Assembly: GCA_900095095.1 (NCBI GenBank)
Contig: FMBT01000334.1
Coordinates: 62,001-126,000 of the forward strand
Direction: 5' to 3'
Length of the DNA stretch: 64,000 nt
Source: Fragilariopsis cylindrus CCMP1102
Lineage: Eukaryota; Bacillariophyta; Bacillariophyceae; Bacillariales; Bacillariaceae
Shown: in pieces, positions 20,238-30,825 of the stretch
Layout of the letters: every line of letters starts with the position of its first letter
Position numbering within the stretch: position 1 is the first letter of the stretch
Notes under the pieces: model-generated
What the model was told of the DNA's origin: nothing
Databases searched by the model: none
What the model saw: the letters and a program-made list of their open reading frames with translations, nothing else
Translations under genes and position numbers: made by a program

Positions 20238-22789
20238 CTATTTTCCTCTTCTTTTTTTCTTCTTCTTCGACTTCTTCTTGGTTTGAACAGTCGCACCACT
20301 TGCCTCGGTTGTCGCCGCTTTAGTAGGTCGTTCGCTAGTAGCAGAAGCTTCGTTACCTGATTCCGTTGTCATCGACACCTTCTCCTCCTCGCTCGTACTT
20401 GTTGTACTCGTCGTCGCCTCTTCATTTTCAATGGTATGCTGATGTGTTTCGTCTTCTGGTTTTGCTTCCATCTTGGTTGATTCATTGTCAACAACTGTTG
20501 ATGCATTGCTTGATGGTGGCATTGATGACGTTGGTGTTGTTGTCAACGCTACTTCTTCTTCGTTGTGCTTTATTATTTTCTCTTTGACTACTACCTTAGC
20601 ACTACTACTACTACTACGAAGAAGCTCATTCTTGTTGCCGCCGATCGAAGAAATATCATCTTGAGGACGAACCTGTGCTACGGAAGTATTAGTCTTAGTA
20701 TTATTTGAATTGATATTATCGTTGACGTCGTTCTTTTCTTCCTTGTCGTCGCTCGCCTCCTCCTCCTCCACCTCAGAAACAGAAAAATCGTTCTCAGATA
20801 CTGTTGTGGATGTAGCTGTAATTGTAATTGTTCCTACCTCTTCATCGTTGTCGTCATCATCATCATTATTATTATCACTCGAATTATTATTATTCCCGGA
20901 TCCAGGAGGCGTTTCTTGACGTGCACGTGCATCAATTGCACATTGTTTCCAATCTGATTTAAAAATCAAATAGAGTACAATAATAATTTCAATCCCTGCA
21001 GCGATTGCACCCCACCAATACACACCTAATAAATTTGGTTTATGAGAACATAATATATAGATAGCAACACCACCAATTGATAATGGTAACTCTAAACCAA
21101 ATGATAATATTGTTGCTATTAATGGCCGGCCTTGTCCCATAAATATTCCTGATGTTCCATTACTAACAAGTAAATTCAAATAAGTGGATACTAACATAGC
21201 AGGGATTAATGTTTTTGCCTTTTTTATTATTAAAATTGAGAAAGTTCAAGGAAAAGTACAAGAAATATTGTGAGTATATCATTATTATTGTTATTATGAT
21301 TTGTGAAACGAAGGAAGAAAAAACGAAACGGTGGTGTGCGTGCGCTGCTTTCAATAAAAGAAGAATGGCGACATACGATACGATACAACTAATTCACTAA
21401 CTACTACCAGTACTGATAACTGTTACTTACCATTGATACAACATAGTCATCATCTGTTGCAATTGTTAAAATACGATTTTTAAAATAGGGTACTAAAAAG
21501 AAAATTGCCATAATACAATTCATACCGGTAATAAAATACATCACTAACATCGAGGATTGTTTGGCAGCATAATCATTCCCTCTACCTAAATGATAACCAA
21601 CACGGACACCGGATACGGTACAACAGGTGGCAGATAAGGTACCACTCCATGGTATAGTGATTGTGGACAATGCCGACGAGGCTGCTATCGATAATTCACC
21701 CAGTCGTCCCACTAATACTGTTGTTGTTTGAGAGGCGAAGGCTTGAAATAATAATGTACCAATATTTGGTAAGGATTGTTTCATAAATTCAGTGGTACGA
21801 TCTTTAGTAAAGGTATTGGACCAACACCAACCTTGTGCGGGCCAGGCCTGTAAATGATGTTTCTGATATACAAACATATAGATATAATAACAGACACCCT
21901 GCATGGTACGTGATATACTTAATGATATTGCGGCACCAATAAAACCAAATCCCTTCCAGGATGATATAAACCAAGATGGACCACCAAAGACAAAGATATA
22001 ATTTAAGATGGCATTAATAAAGAAAAAGATTATATTATTATACATGGCTGGTTTTGGTAAACCACGTGCTTGAAAATAAAATCTCATACATTGATACCAT
22101 CCATTGGGTATGGGCCAGATCATATTATATTTTGCATATATACCAGCCACATACGCAATATCCGTTGGGAAACCTAATAGTATTAATATTGGTTCAACAT
22201 ATAATAATCCGATTAAACAGGGTAACATGGTAATACATAACCAAAACATACTTTGTTGTAACCAAATACCAGCCATCTGTGGATTATTCGATCCCATTGC
22301 TTGACTTACTAATCCATTCAATACTTGATTAAAGGCTAATGGTGGCGTGATACATAAATTTAAGACCATATCCGATAATACCGCTGCTGCTAAATATGTT
22401 TCTGGAGAATGTATACCATCATGAATATGTCCCACAAATGCGGAATCAGTTGATGCCATCCCCATTCGACAAAAAAAACTGACTGCTAATGGAATACCAA
22501 GTGATAACATATCATATATTTCTTGTTTTATACAAAAATCATTGTCATTATTATTGGTATCAACTGTGTCATTGTCATTATTATCATCGCACGATGCGAC
22601 TGGAATATCAAGATTTCTTCCTCTATTGCAATCATTATTGTGATCATTATTATTATTCTGTTCCTCTTCTTCTTCTTCTTCTTCTTCTTGAGACGACAAG
22701 AGTAGTAACGGCTCAGTCAAAGAATCTAGATTTTCATTATTGCTTTGATGCGGCGGCATTTTTAATGAAGGCAGAATTGGTAGCTTCAA
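20238..22789 (-). CDS. MATE-family multidrug/toxin extrusion transporter
   Basis: Two exons on the minus strand, 22789-21431 and 21218-20238, phase 0 (donor GTAAGT, acceptor AAAAAAG), give 779 residues. The join reads DDYVVSMAKTLIPAML, which continues the transmembrane core. About twelve hydrophobic segments lie between residues ~95 and ~550. MATE-like features include GIPLAVSFFCRMGMASTDSAFVGH in helix 1 and QVLNGLVSQAMGSNNP in the first half. The N-terminus has Glu and Asn runs; the C-terminal ~230 residues are an acidic, Ser/Thr-rich cytosolic tail ending in a Lys/Arg block (KKSKKKKKRRGK), much longer than in typical MATE proteins. It should export organic compounds using a Na+ or H+ gradient. 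Confidence 0.88.
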
Positions 22790-24327
22790 ACTAACAAGAA
22801 TTGAGATTGTTCTTTGTGGCTTACCTATTTACTGTGTTTGCTTGTCTGTCTGTAATTGTGTATATTTGCTTATCTGTCTGTCTGTTTGTTTGCTGTGGTA
22901 ATGCGGAAGCAAGCAAAAGAGTTCTTGTATCATGTATTGGCTTGTGCGTGTATCATATAAATTTTAAAAATGCGAAGGAAGCTGCAATAGCGCTTGTTCA
23001 TCGATTGGTTCCAAAGAATTATTCGGATTTAAATTCTCACGTGACTGACAAGCGGATAATAAATAATAGCCTTACTGCTAATAACGTTAGGCCTAATAAG
23101 TATACGTAGAACTCTCCATGGAGAAAAGTGATCATTTATTTTCTTCAGTCACAGTAAAGTATATCTTACGAAAAAATGCTGATGTTCACAAATAAACGCG
23201 ACTGATGAACGCTGATTTTTAAATACACTAATCATGTTGTTCAGTTTAATGCTGTTCGATCAGAAAAATCGGTCGGTACTATATCAAAGTAAAACAAAAC
23301 AAAACATCGACAGACATCGTATGAAAAGGCTTCGAGGAAAAGTCAAGGAATGGTTCCGTTCTATTATTAAAAGTTCATGCCGCTACGCCGCTACGCCAGT
23401 ATTAGTGATGATGGTACCATCTCATCGTATCCCAAGTATGTGCGATGCCGACAGTGTGGATTCCGTATTTTGTACAAAACCAGGACAAAAAGACGTAAGG
23501 AACCAAGACGCCAATTACACAGTGTATCTGATGTGTTAATTAAATTGCCCCGTTTCGTTTCTGACGAATATTTGTCGCCACTCCCTTGACAGTTATTCAG
23601 TTTGAGGCTCGCTGATTCAATATACTAAGCTTAACGAAGATGAATAAAATGCAACGTACAAAGATAAACAGGTTTGATTTAGCATGCTATAAAGCGCATT
23701 TGGGAAAGACGGGAATAAAGGGATATTGAGATAGTATTCAAAATAGATGATGAAGTGCTTGCAAGATGTAATATCTAGAGCTGTTGCTATTTGCTTACTA
23801 CTAGTGGGGAGCGAGTGAATGCGAAAGAGTGACAGAAAACTAAGATATATTAAACACGCAATAAATGAATGTCGAGATTTTCGTTACAAAATGCGATAGT
23901 CAAAAATTGGTTTGTACTGGATAAGTGCTAAAGTTACTCTTCATCACAGGCCATTCGAGAGCCATGACATAAAATAATGGCATCGACCGACAGGAGGAAA
24001 TGTAATCAAACTATAGACAGAAGCAATACAAAAATTACTCACTAGCGAAAGCAGTAATCGGTATGATACTTATCGACACATGAATTGAAAACGTCTTTTC
24101 TTTCTCTGCTCGATCTTAGCATTTTATACCAGTACGATGTTATTGTACCTTCCAAACAGAGGACATGTGTGTTTCATTGATTTAGATTTCCATACTAAAA
24201 TATTAACTTTCATATCTGACAACATAGTTAAAAAGTCTTCTGTTTTTGAGAGAGAAAACAGAAAATGTTCCCATGTGTGAGCTGTAGCGATGGAATCTTC
24301 AAAATAATCAATTCCCCTATTGTTCCA
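22790..24327. other. Intergenic region with an RPB12-like fragment
   Basis: 1.5 kb between the MATE gene and the renalase-like gene. A TCTG/TGTC-rich stretch (22845-22895) lies just upstream of MATE. The only coding-like signal is the RPB12-like zinc ribbon at 23377-23589. From 23590 to 24327 I see no gene or repeat. Confidence 0.5.
23377..23589 (+). pseudogene. RPABC4/RPB12-like zinc-ribbon fragment
   Basis: The frame contains YVRCRQCGFRILYKTRTKRR, which closely matches the C-terminal half of the RNA polymerase subunit RPABC4 (RPB12/ABC10-alpha) with its second CxxC pair. The first CxxC pair expected about 17 residues upstream is absent: that place reads PLRRYASISDD and overlaps a CGCTACGC tandem duplication. 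The usual short C-terminal ending after the TKR motif is replaced by unrelated text, and a stop lies just upstream of the Met. I read it as a decayed or retro-copied fragment. An upstream exon carrying the first Cys pair cannot be excluded. Confidence 0.5.
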
Positions 24328-25651
24328 TCATCGCGCCTTTAACCCAGACCCATCTTCTGCCATTGAACGGATAGTATCAACTGCAGCAATCGCTGCCGCC
24401 TCCGCAGCAAGGTTACACCCCTCAAAACTTGACTCATAACACCAATCACCAGTGAAGATAAGACGTCCACCTTCCGCCGTAACAATACCCTCACCTGTCG
24501 TCTCCGGTGAATTCACCACCTGGCTCGTGCGCCAATTCAATAGTTTCGTATGTTGGACTCGTGGTAGTGTGTCACCAGTTAAACGTTCGAGTGCCTCGAG
24601 TAGGGAGGACTTCGCTACGTGTCGCCCCCCGCCACGGGTATTGGTAAGCCGCCGCCAGAGTTTGACTGTTGATTGTGCGACAAGTACGCGTCCCCCTCCT
24701 GGGACGAAACCATGTCGAGAATTGGGTGTGATGGTGATGGTGGGTCGTCGTTGTTGTTGCATCGTTGTGTGTTGAATGCGTGTTGTGCCTTGTTGGCAAA
24801 CGCCGTATCGTCGTCGTGAAGCCAAAGAGCTAGGGAGTATCGACCGACGTAGGAGGGTGTACGCAGCCTACGAAGCACGTCATTTGGCAGGACTATGGCA
24901 CGTTGATTGGGGGTGGTTGTGGCACGACGTTTTTTCCCTCGATTATTGGTCCTTCGATGTAGGTCCGCTTGGGATTGTGGGTCTTTTTTGTCATCGTTGA
25001 AGAATTTGATAATGTCCTTCGGTGGCATGGCGAGGATGACAATGTCGTAGGTAGACGACCCTGTACCTCCGCTATCATAGAGAGGTAGTAGCTGCGGTAT
25101 TGTAGACGTTGACGACGACGACGAATCCATCACCATTTGCTGCAACCGTGATCCAAAGATAACCCGATCGGGTTCACCACCACGTAAAAACTGTTTCACA
25201 ACTGAGTTGGTGGCACCATCCCGTGGCAGCCAGTGTGTGTACGCATCGTCTGAATCCGCTATAAAATGCGTGCTCCTTCTCACGGGATCCTCCACGCGAT
25301 CCAGATGGCACTGCGGTGTTTTTGTTGTTGTTGTTGTTGTTGTTATTGTCGTTGTTGTTCGGGAAGATGACGACAGGCACATTGACTCAAGTAACGCCGC
25401 TGATTTGGAGGAGGAGGTACTCAGATATTGCGCACCAGTGTTGGCTTGTTGGAGGTTGTTGTTGCTGGTACCATATCGGGTCGTGGACATGCGTCCGCCG
25501 GGCCCACGTGCCATATCGGCAACATCTAGGATGACTGGTAGTACGATTTTTTCTGCTTTGCCAATGCACGGAGATGGTAGCATGTGAGGCTGCCGGTGAG
25601 ACCCGATCCGACGATGAGGATGCGGGTATTTTGTGCGATGGAGGTGCTCAT
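24328..25651 (-). CDS. Renalase-like FAD/NAD(P)-binding amine oxidase-type flavoprotein (two frame breaks)
   Basis: Reading from the Met at 25651, the first ~35 residues contain RILIVGSGLTGSLTCYHLR, a Rossmann FAD-binding GxGxxG motif. The frame then shifts by one base at the six-base A run (25547-25552 on the + strand) into VLPVILDVADMARGPGGRMS, where the GGRMS stretch is the second FAD contact. A second shift lies between about 24700 and 24790. The last frame ends with GGRLIFTGDWCYESSFEGCNLAAEAAA, the GDW...EG..L.AE motif of renalase-like oxidoreductases. With two single missing bases restored, length is 441 codons. Thr, Ser and Asp runs are inserted around residues 70-100. Both breaks are one-base losses, so assembly error is as likely as pseudogenisation. 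Base composition is richer in G+C than neighbours. Confidence 0.72.
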
Positions 25652-26167
25652 ACTGTAGGTAGTCTGGTATGAAATAGGTGGTACAATCTTAGAAAACGAT
25701 CGCACAATCGCAGTTTTGACGATGATTTTATTTAAAAGGGCACTGTCACAATAATGTCAATGCAGGTCAATGTCAGAGTTCAGAGTAGGGAAATATTGTG
25801 AGTGTGGAGTGTGGAGTGTGATTGATGATGATGATTCCTTCGCTAATAATACGCAATGATGATGTGTTGTTGGCTGGGTCACGAGCGAAACTAGCCGTGA
25901 TCCAATACTAAAAGGGCGGGACTAAATAACCCTAACCTTGCTTAATAATAGACTTACAAGCTCCAAGTCACGATCGACGCCTATTACGGGTCTTGGATTT
26001 TGGTGGTTGAAATTGAATCGCGCATCTGTTTTGTACGTGCTTTAGCGCGCTAATGAAAAAAAATCACATAACCTCTCCATTACAACTACCTAAAGGTTGC
26101 TTAATATTGTGAATTATAATTATTTTACATATTTTATTTTTTTGTGAAGGTAAACTGCTGCCTCACC
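25652..26167. other. Divergent upstream region
   Basis: Lies between the renalase-like gene (-) and the GC-rich gene (+). GTGTGGAGTGTGGAGTGTG repeats occur at ~25800. Nothing else is seen. Confidence 0.45.
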
Positions 26168-26974
26168 ATGGCATCGACACCACTGCCACTGCCACCACCA
26201 TTGCGGCAGGTGACCATTCCCTCCGGGACACTCCTCGGGTTCAAAGCCTGTCCCGGAAATAACGCCAAACGACTTTTAAAACACGCATCGATCGATCCCG
26301 GAGAATCCGTTTTCCTCTGGAGCGGGATTTACGTCCAGCTGAGTTTGGCGCAGGCCATCCATTATGTTTCGAACCAATACGAACGGGGAGAAGACACCTG
26401 CTGCATATGTACGATCGTGACGAAGCAACCCCTCAACGTGGCCATCTCGGAGGATCCCCTCATGGCCGATGTCTCTATTTCCTCGACCGACAAGGCCGGA
26501 CGCATCCTATGGGCGCTCGAGGAAACACCGCTGGACGTCCTGGGATTTCGGCGGATTCCGGGCGAGAACCATGAATCGGTGGTGGGCTTCTTTGGAAGCC
26601 ACGATTGTGCGCTGTGCTTGTTGGATTGCGAGACGTACGAGCTCGCACTGCCCCACGCCCTGTTTACGGAAAATCGGTTCCATTTCGAGACGGTCCTGGT
26701 CTTTCCAAAGAGCACCCTCATTCCGGGCGGGGTGATTGGTGGTATGGAATTTCTCCCCGATTCCGGGGACGATGATAACGATAAAGATGTAGATCCACAG
26801 CAGCGGCAGCAGCAACGACGGGTAGACCGGCGGGCTGTTCACGAGGCACTTCCCACACTCGGTCGATCGGAATTGGCCGATGCCGCGTCCCTCGGTTCGA
26901 TCCTGGAGGAACGATTCGAAACCCACAATCTCCTGCCGTCGGTACGAGCTGACTGGTTGCCGCAGACTCCATAG
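26168..26974 (+). CDS. Unidentified GC-rich gene product
   Basis: The start at 26168 (CACCATGG context) is preferred over the upstream in-frame Met at 26144; length 268 residues. No domain is recognised. It opens MASTPLPLPPPLRQVTIPSG and continues with globular text: LLGFKACPGNNAKRLLKHASIDPGE, CCICTIVTKQPLNVAISED, and GFFGSHDCALCLLDCETYELALPHALF. Codons end mostly in G or C, unlike the AT-rich codons of most genes here. No transmembrane segment or signal peptide is visible, so a cytosolic protein is inferred. Confidence 0.65.
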   Translation: MASTPLPLPPPLRQVTIPSGTLLGFKACPGNNAKRLLKHASIDPGESVFLWSGIYVQLSLAQAIHYVSNQYERGEDTCCICTIVTKQPLNVAISEDPLMADVSISSTDKAGRILWALEETPLDVLGFRRIPGENHESVVGFFGSHDCALCLLDCETYELALPHALFTENRFHFETVLVFPKSTLIPGGVIGGMEFLPDSGDDDNDKDVDPQQRQQQRRVDRRAVHEALPTLGRSELADAASLGSILEERFETHNLLPSVRADWLPQTP

Positions 26975-27552
26975 ACAGAGAGCGAGACTAATACCTACCG
27001 TTTGAAATAACAATAGTGTTATTTTCTATCGAACGAAACAATGCACCATGAAAAAAAGAAAAATTGTCAAAACGCAGGTAAAGAGTATTTACCGACTTTG
27101 TGTATATGGACCATTCGCAGAATTCATTCATATCATTATCATGATTCTTATCATGATTCTCATCGAGAGAAATGGGAGTTGTATCGGCAAATATTTTGCC
27201 GAAAACCTTCCAGAGCGCAGTTCAGAGAAGCAATACAAATCATTCTGCCGAACACATCCAAAGAGAACTGCGGTATACTTTCCTCCCTCCCTTCTTGCAC
27301 TACCGATTGAAGAAACTGTCATTAGGAATCAATCATCCGATATTCTCGAGCCAATGCACAACTATATAGGTGCAGGTGCAATCTAATCAATACGGTATTA
27401 TGGATTTCAAACCAAAATCAATTTCGGAGTCGTACTATTGTACTACAATATACTACTGTACGAATCTTTGTTCCTTATATTCCATATTATATATATATAA
27501 ATCTTCTTTATACTTTCGGAGCGACAGGCTGCTGTTGCAAAAGTACTTACAA
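26975..27552. other. Intergenic region / probable 3' UTRs
   Basis: Between converging genes. Several short frames on both strands have no consistent coding signal. A second exon of the minus-strand gene at 27553-27810 should lie here: acceptor candidates on the minus strand occur near 27370-27390, but none is convincing. Confidence 0.35.
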
Positions 27553-27810
27553 GGCAGTCGAATTTTGGTCCACCAGTGGACTAATGTTGTTTGGATCGGA
27601 AAACTCTTCGGCGATGTTCGCGCTGTAAAACAAGCCCGCCACACACGCCGTCATGAGACAGGCCGTGTTGCCGGCAATCATCGCCGAGGTGACGAGTTTC
27701 GTAATGATCGGCTTCATGCTGGGCTTTGTGAGGGACGACAAGACCGCCACCGAGACGCCAATGCTCCCGATAATGACGATGATAATGATAATAATAATTG
27801 GTGTGACCAT
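27553..27810 (-). CDS. Small membrane protein, 5' exon (two predicted TM segments)
   Basis: From the Met at 27810 the minus strand encodes MVTPIIIIIIIVIIGSIGVS, then a polar linker (SSLTKPSMKPIITK), then a second hydrophobic stretch (LVTSAMIAGNTACLMTACVAGLFYS) followed by ANIAEEFSDPNNISPLVDQNSTAL. A canonical GTAAGT donor begins at 27552, so the gene probably continues in a downstream exon that I could not fix. An upstream Met at 27921 is possible. Codon third positions are GC-rich, like the neighbour at 26168. The antisense strand also has a hydrophobic frame but with an internal stop upstream. Function unknown. Confidence 0.45.
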
Positions 27811-28257
27811 GAAACATGTCGACGATATCTTGTGGCACGAGAATGGAATTTTAATCCAGCAAAAGTACGTACTACTTGAATTAGCATTAGAATGGCGGTA
27901 TTGCAACAATAACTCTTCCAAAAAAAGTCAAAATCAAATACAAATACAAATATTCCAACAACAAATGGAATTTTGGCAATCCCCTACCTAAACCACTTCA
28001 AAATCCACTTGCATTAATTCAATTTAAGAATCATTGGTACCGATAAGGATGGGACGACCAAATAATCATATTATATAATGTTTATTAGTTATGTATATAC
28101 TAGGTCCTATGTATAATATATAATCCACCCCATTCACATCAATTGCCATTGAATTTACAAAGTTTGGATATCGTCAATTTATTATCAGAAAAATAATGCA
28201 TATCCGATCTGATTTTCTGTTTCTCTGAGCATCTCGATAGGAAAAGTCTCATATTTA

Positions 28258-30252
28258 CTATTGTTTGCAGCGCTGACAGTGACATTCAAAACCATACTCT
28301 TGAATTGCTCTCGCACGTTCGGCCTTTGCTGTAGAGAATTCGTCATCCAACAGTATAATATCATCATCGTCGTCGTCGTCGTCGCCCGGAATATGATTTG
28401 CTTCAGGAGAATCTTGGTTTACTGTAACTCCATCATCATCATCGTCGTCGTCGTTTTCTTGTCGTTGCTGCTGTGTAGACGTACTACCACTTTCTGTTAT
28501 TTTGTTTTGTTTCCCTAACCAAATTTCCGTTCTTGTTGGTTTGAAATGTCTGGTAACCTGACTATCGTTAGTATCATTTCCTTCCTCTACTTCGTCTTCG
28601 TTGGATGGTATGTATGATAAACATATTTCTTCTCCAACAACTATATCACGCAATGCTACCATCGATCCTCGATTCGATTCTTGTAAAAATTCAATAGACG
28701 CATTGGGTGTACAGTCATGATTGGCCAATGTCAACAGGGGATATAATCCCGAACCAATCACTGGACCGTTCATATCACTATTGTGAACATTGTGATCAGC
28801 AAGCCAATCAAATCCTGCATAAAATAATGCATCCTCATCATCATCCTCCTTATTATCGTTATTGTCACTATCATCATCATCATCCGGCATATCATCAAGT
28901 TTTTTTTCGACATGTTCCATATATTGTTGAACAGGAGATAAGTATTTAAATCCCATAGCATTACATTGGAACATACCAAGTATCGATCCAATATGATCTA
29001 TCGTACAAAGTGCTTTCACCGCTGTTTTTAAAAGTTTTTCCAGTTGTACCAATATTTCGTCGTCGCTCCTAACATTATTACCACCGTTGTTTCTATTATC
29101 CAATAACGATGACGATGACGCCGCAAATCGTCGTTGCGTTGTGGATTTTAATAAATGTAATTCGAATAAATGACAAAATGTATCAGTTTGTTCTTTTCGT
29201 TGTTTTGATTGTGACTTTGAACCAACTTCCCACCAAAGTGGATGTGATCCATAATCGTTCCACCAATAATATTGACGCAGATCGTCGTCGTCGTCCAGTA
29301 CTAGTAATGGATCTAAATCCTCTGCATCATCATCATTACCGATTGTTTTCGTCGTTGTCGTCTCATTTTCATTTTCATTATTTAAATTTATTTGATTTGC
29401 CTTCATGATATACTTATTCAGAATGGTAGAAAGTATTAAAGTAATGGATTGTGCGGCCATCTGGAATGCCATAGGATGTGTAACTCCTTTATAAAAGTTT
29501 TTTATAGCATTATTTTGTTCTGTTGTCGTCGTCGTCGTCGTCGACGATGACACAGCCATCGGCGAAACATAATCAAAAGCGTGTTGTTGCTGATTTCCAC
29601 CATTCCCTGTTGTTTTATCACGACACTGAGTCGAGCACCAAACTACATTTTTTTCACATCCACAGTCTTCATTATTACAACAATAAGATAGAGTACTGCT
29701 ACTGCTACTGCTAGAACTAAACATTGGACCATGCTCGTTCTTGAGCAGACCACAAGGTAAATCTGGCAATTCGATGATGGCGGTGTTGGCAGCAGCAGCA
29801 GCAGATAAAATATGATCCTTCAGTGAACCAATTGGAGTTGCACAACCATGACAGAAGGTAGAACTTGATCTTTGTTCGGTACTGGATACAATAGGATCCT
29901 CGTGTGCAATAATTAAATCACCACATGCAATATTCTGTGTAGCAAACATACCATTTTGATTATTTTTCGTAGGACATGATCGTACCTCAAAACAACAACA
30001 GCAATTATTAGTGTTGGAACTGTTGGCAAGTGGTGACGATGACTGTGACTGTAAATTTAACGACGATAATCGTGATGGTGACGAGTCGTTATCCTTATGC
30101 TCATCCTTTCTTGGGCGTTTCCTCGTTGTTGTCGTCTTCTTATCGTTTTTTTCGACGAGAATATGATCATTATATTTGTATGATCGAGATAATTCTGCCA
30201 CTACTGGCGGCACCACCACAATACTACTTGTACTACTAGTAGTAGCAGTCAT
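28258..30252 (-). CDS. SMYD-type SET-domain protein (putative lysine methyltransferase)
   Basis: 664 residues in one exon. The SET domain is split, as in SMYD proteins: the N-terminal part (RSCPTKNNQNGMFATQNIACGDLII) near residues 90-115; a Cys-rich MYND-like insert around 133-220 (FCHGC, then YCCNNEDCGC, then WCSTQC, with a later His); and the catalytic part near 510-560 with LYPLLTLANHDCTPNASIEF (the NHxCxPN motif) and GEEICLSYIP. The post-SET YGFECHCQRC motif closes the protein. Acidic Asp and Asn runs are inserted throughout. It should methylate lysine on histones or other proteins using SAM. Confidence 0.85.
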   Translation of the reverse strand: MTATTSSTSSIVVVPPVVAELSRSYKYNDHILVEKNDKKTTTTRKRPRKDEHKDNDSSPSRLSSLNLQSQSSSPLANSSNTNNCCCCFEVRSCPTKNNQNGMFATQNIACGDLIIAHEDPIVSSTEQRSSSTFCHGCATPIGSLKDHILSAAAAANTAIIELPDLPCGLLKNEHGPMFSSSSSSSSTLSYCCNNEDCGCEKNVVWCSTQCRDKTTGNGGNQQQHAFDYVSPMAVSSSTTTTTTTEQNNAIKNFYKGVTHPMAFQMAAQSITLILSTILNKYIMKANQINLNNENENETTTTKTIGNDDDAEDLDPLLVLDDDDDLRQYYWWNDYGSHPLWWEVGSKSQSKQRKEQTDTFCHLFELHLLKSTTQRRFAASSSSLLDNRNNGGNNVRSDDEILVQLEKLLKTAVKALCTIDHIGSILGMFQCNAMGFKYLSPVQQYMEHVEKKLDDMPDDDDDSDNNDNKEDDDEDALFYAGFDWLADHNVHNSDMNGPVIGSGLYPLLTLANHDCTPNASIEFLQESNRGSMVALRDIVVGEEICLSYIPSNEDEVEEGNDTNDSQVTRHFKPTRTEIWLGKQNKITESGSTSTQQQRQENDDDDDDDGVTVNQDSPEANHIPGDDDDDDDDIILLDDEFSTAKAERARAIQEYGFECHCQRCKQ

Positions 30253-30825
30253 GTCCTTAAAGTTTAATGTATCGTCGAAGGCTGAAGTACGGTAGCAATT
30301 TCTTTGGGAGTTGTGTATATTTTATATTATTTGATGATCTTTGATGATCTTTCTTAATGGATCGTTTTGTTTGGTTGGCATCAAATATAGGTTGTAAGTC
30401 ACGCGGGACTGCTTTATCGGGGGGGACCTAGCAATTCTCGATAATTTGCTTAGAGTTTTTATTCAAGAATGGAAAGTCTCATTCTTCCGACAACAAACTT
30501 CGAAACTCCGCCCGTACGTGGTAAACAATGACAAAATCAAAAATCAAAGCGAATATCCATCGATTATTCTCTTGCTTCTCATTGCTATTATTCATAGCAT
30601 CTAGACGATAACTTACCTTTGAATCTAGGTCCTACTTGACGACGACGACAACAAAGAAGAATCTGAACCAATCTCGAATCAATCAATCCAGATAGACAGC
30701 AGCAGCAGTAATAACAAAGAAAGAATTAGAAAGTCGACTCGACTACTACTCGAATCGACGAAATTTCACCACAATCATTATTGAACGTGTAGCTTATACT
30801 ATTTTCGTGCAACCCCGTAGGAAGA
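30253..30825. other. Divergent upstream region
   Basis: Between the SET gene (-) and the 877-residue repeat-family gene (+). A short repeated GATGATCTTTGATGATCTTT is seen near 30330-30350. No gene. Confidence 0.5.

Noticed and set aside
22801-23109. 102-residue + frame with TGTC repeats
   Set aside because: Leader-like composition from a microsatellite in the MATE 5' region.
27653-27991. Hydrophobic + frame antisense to the small membrane protein
   Set aside because: Stop just upstream and no splice support; the minus strand has a canonical donor.
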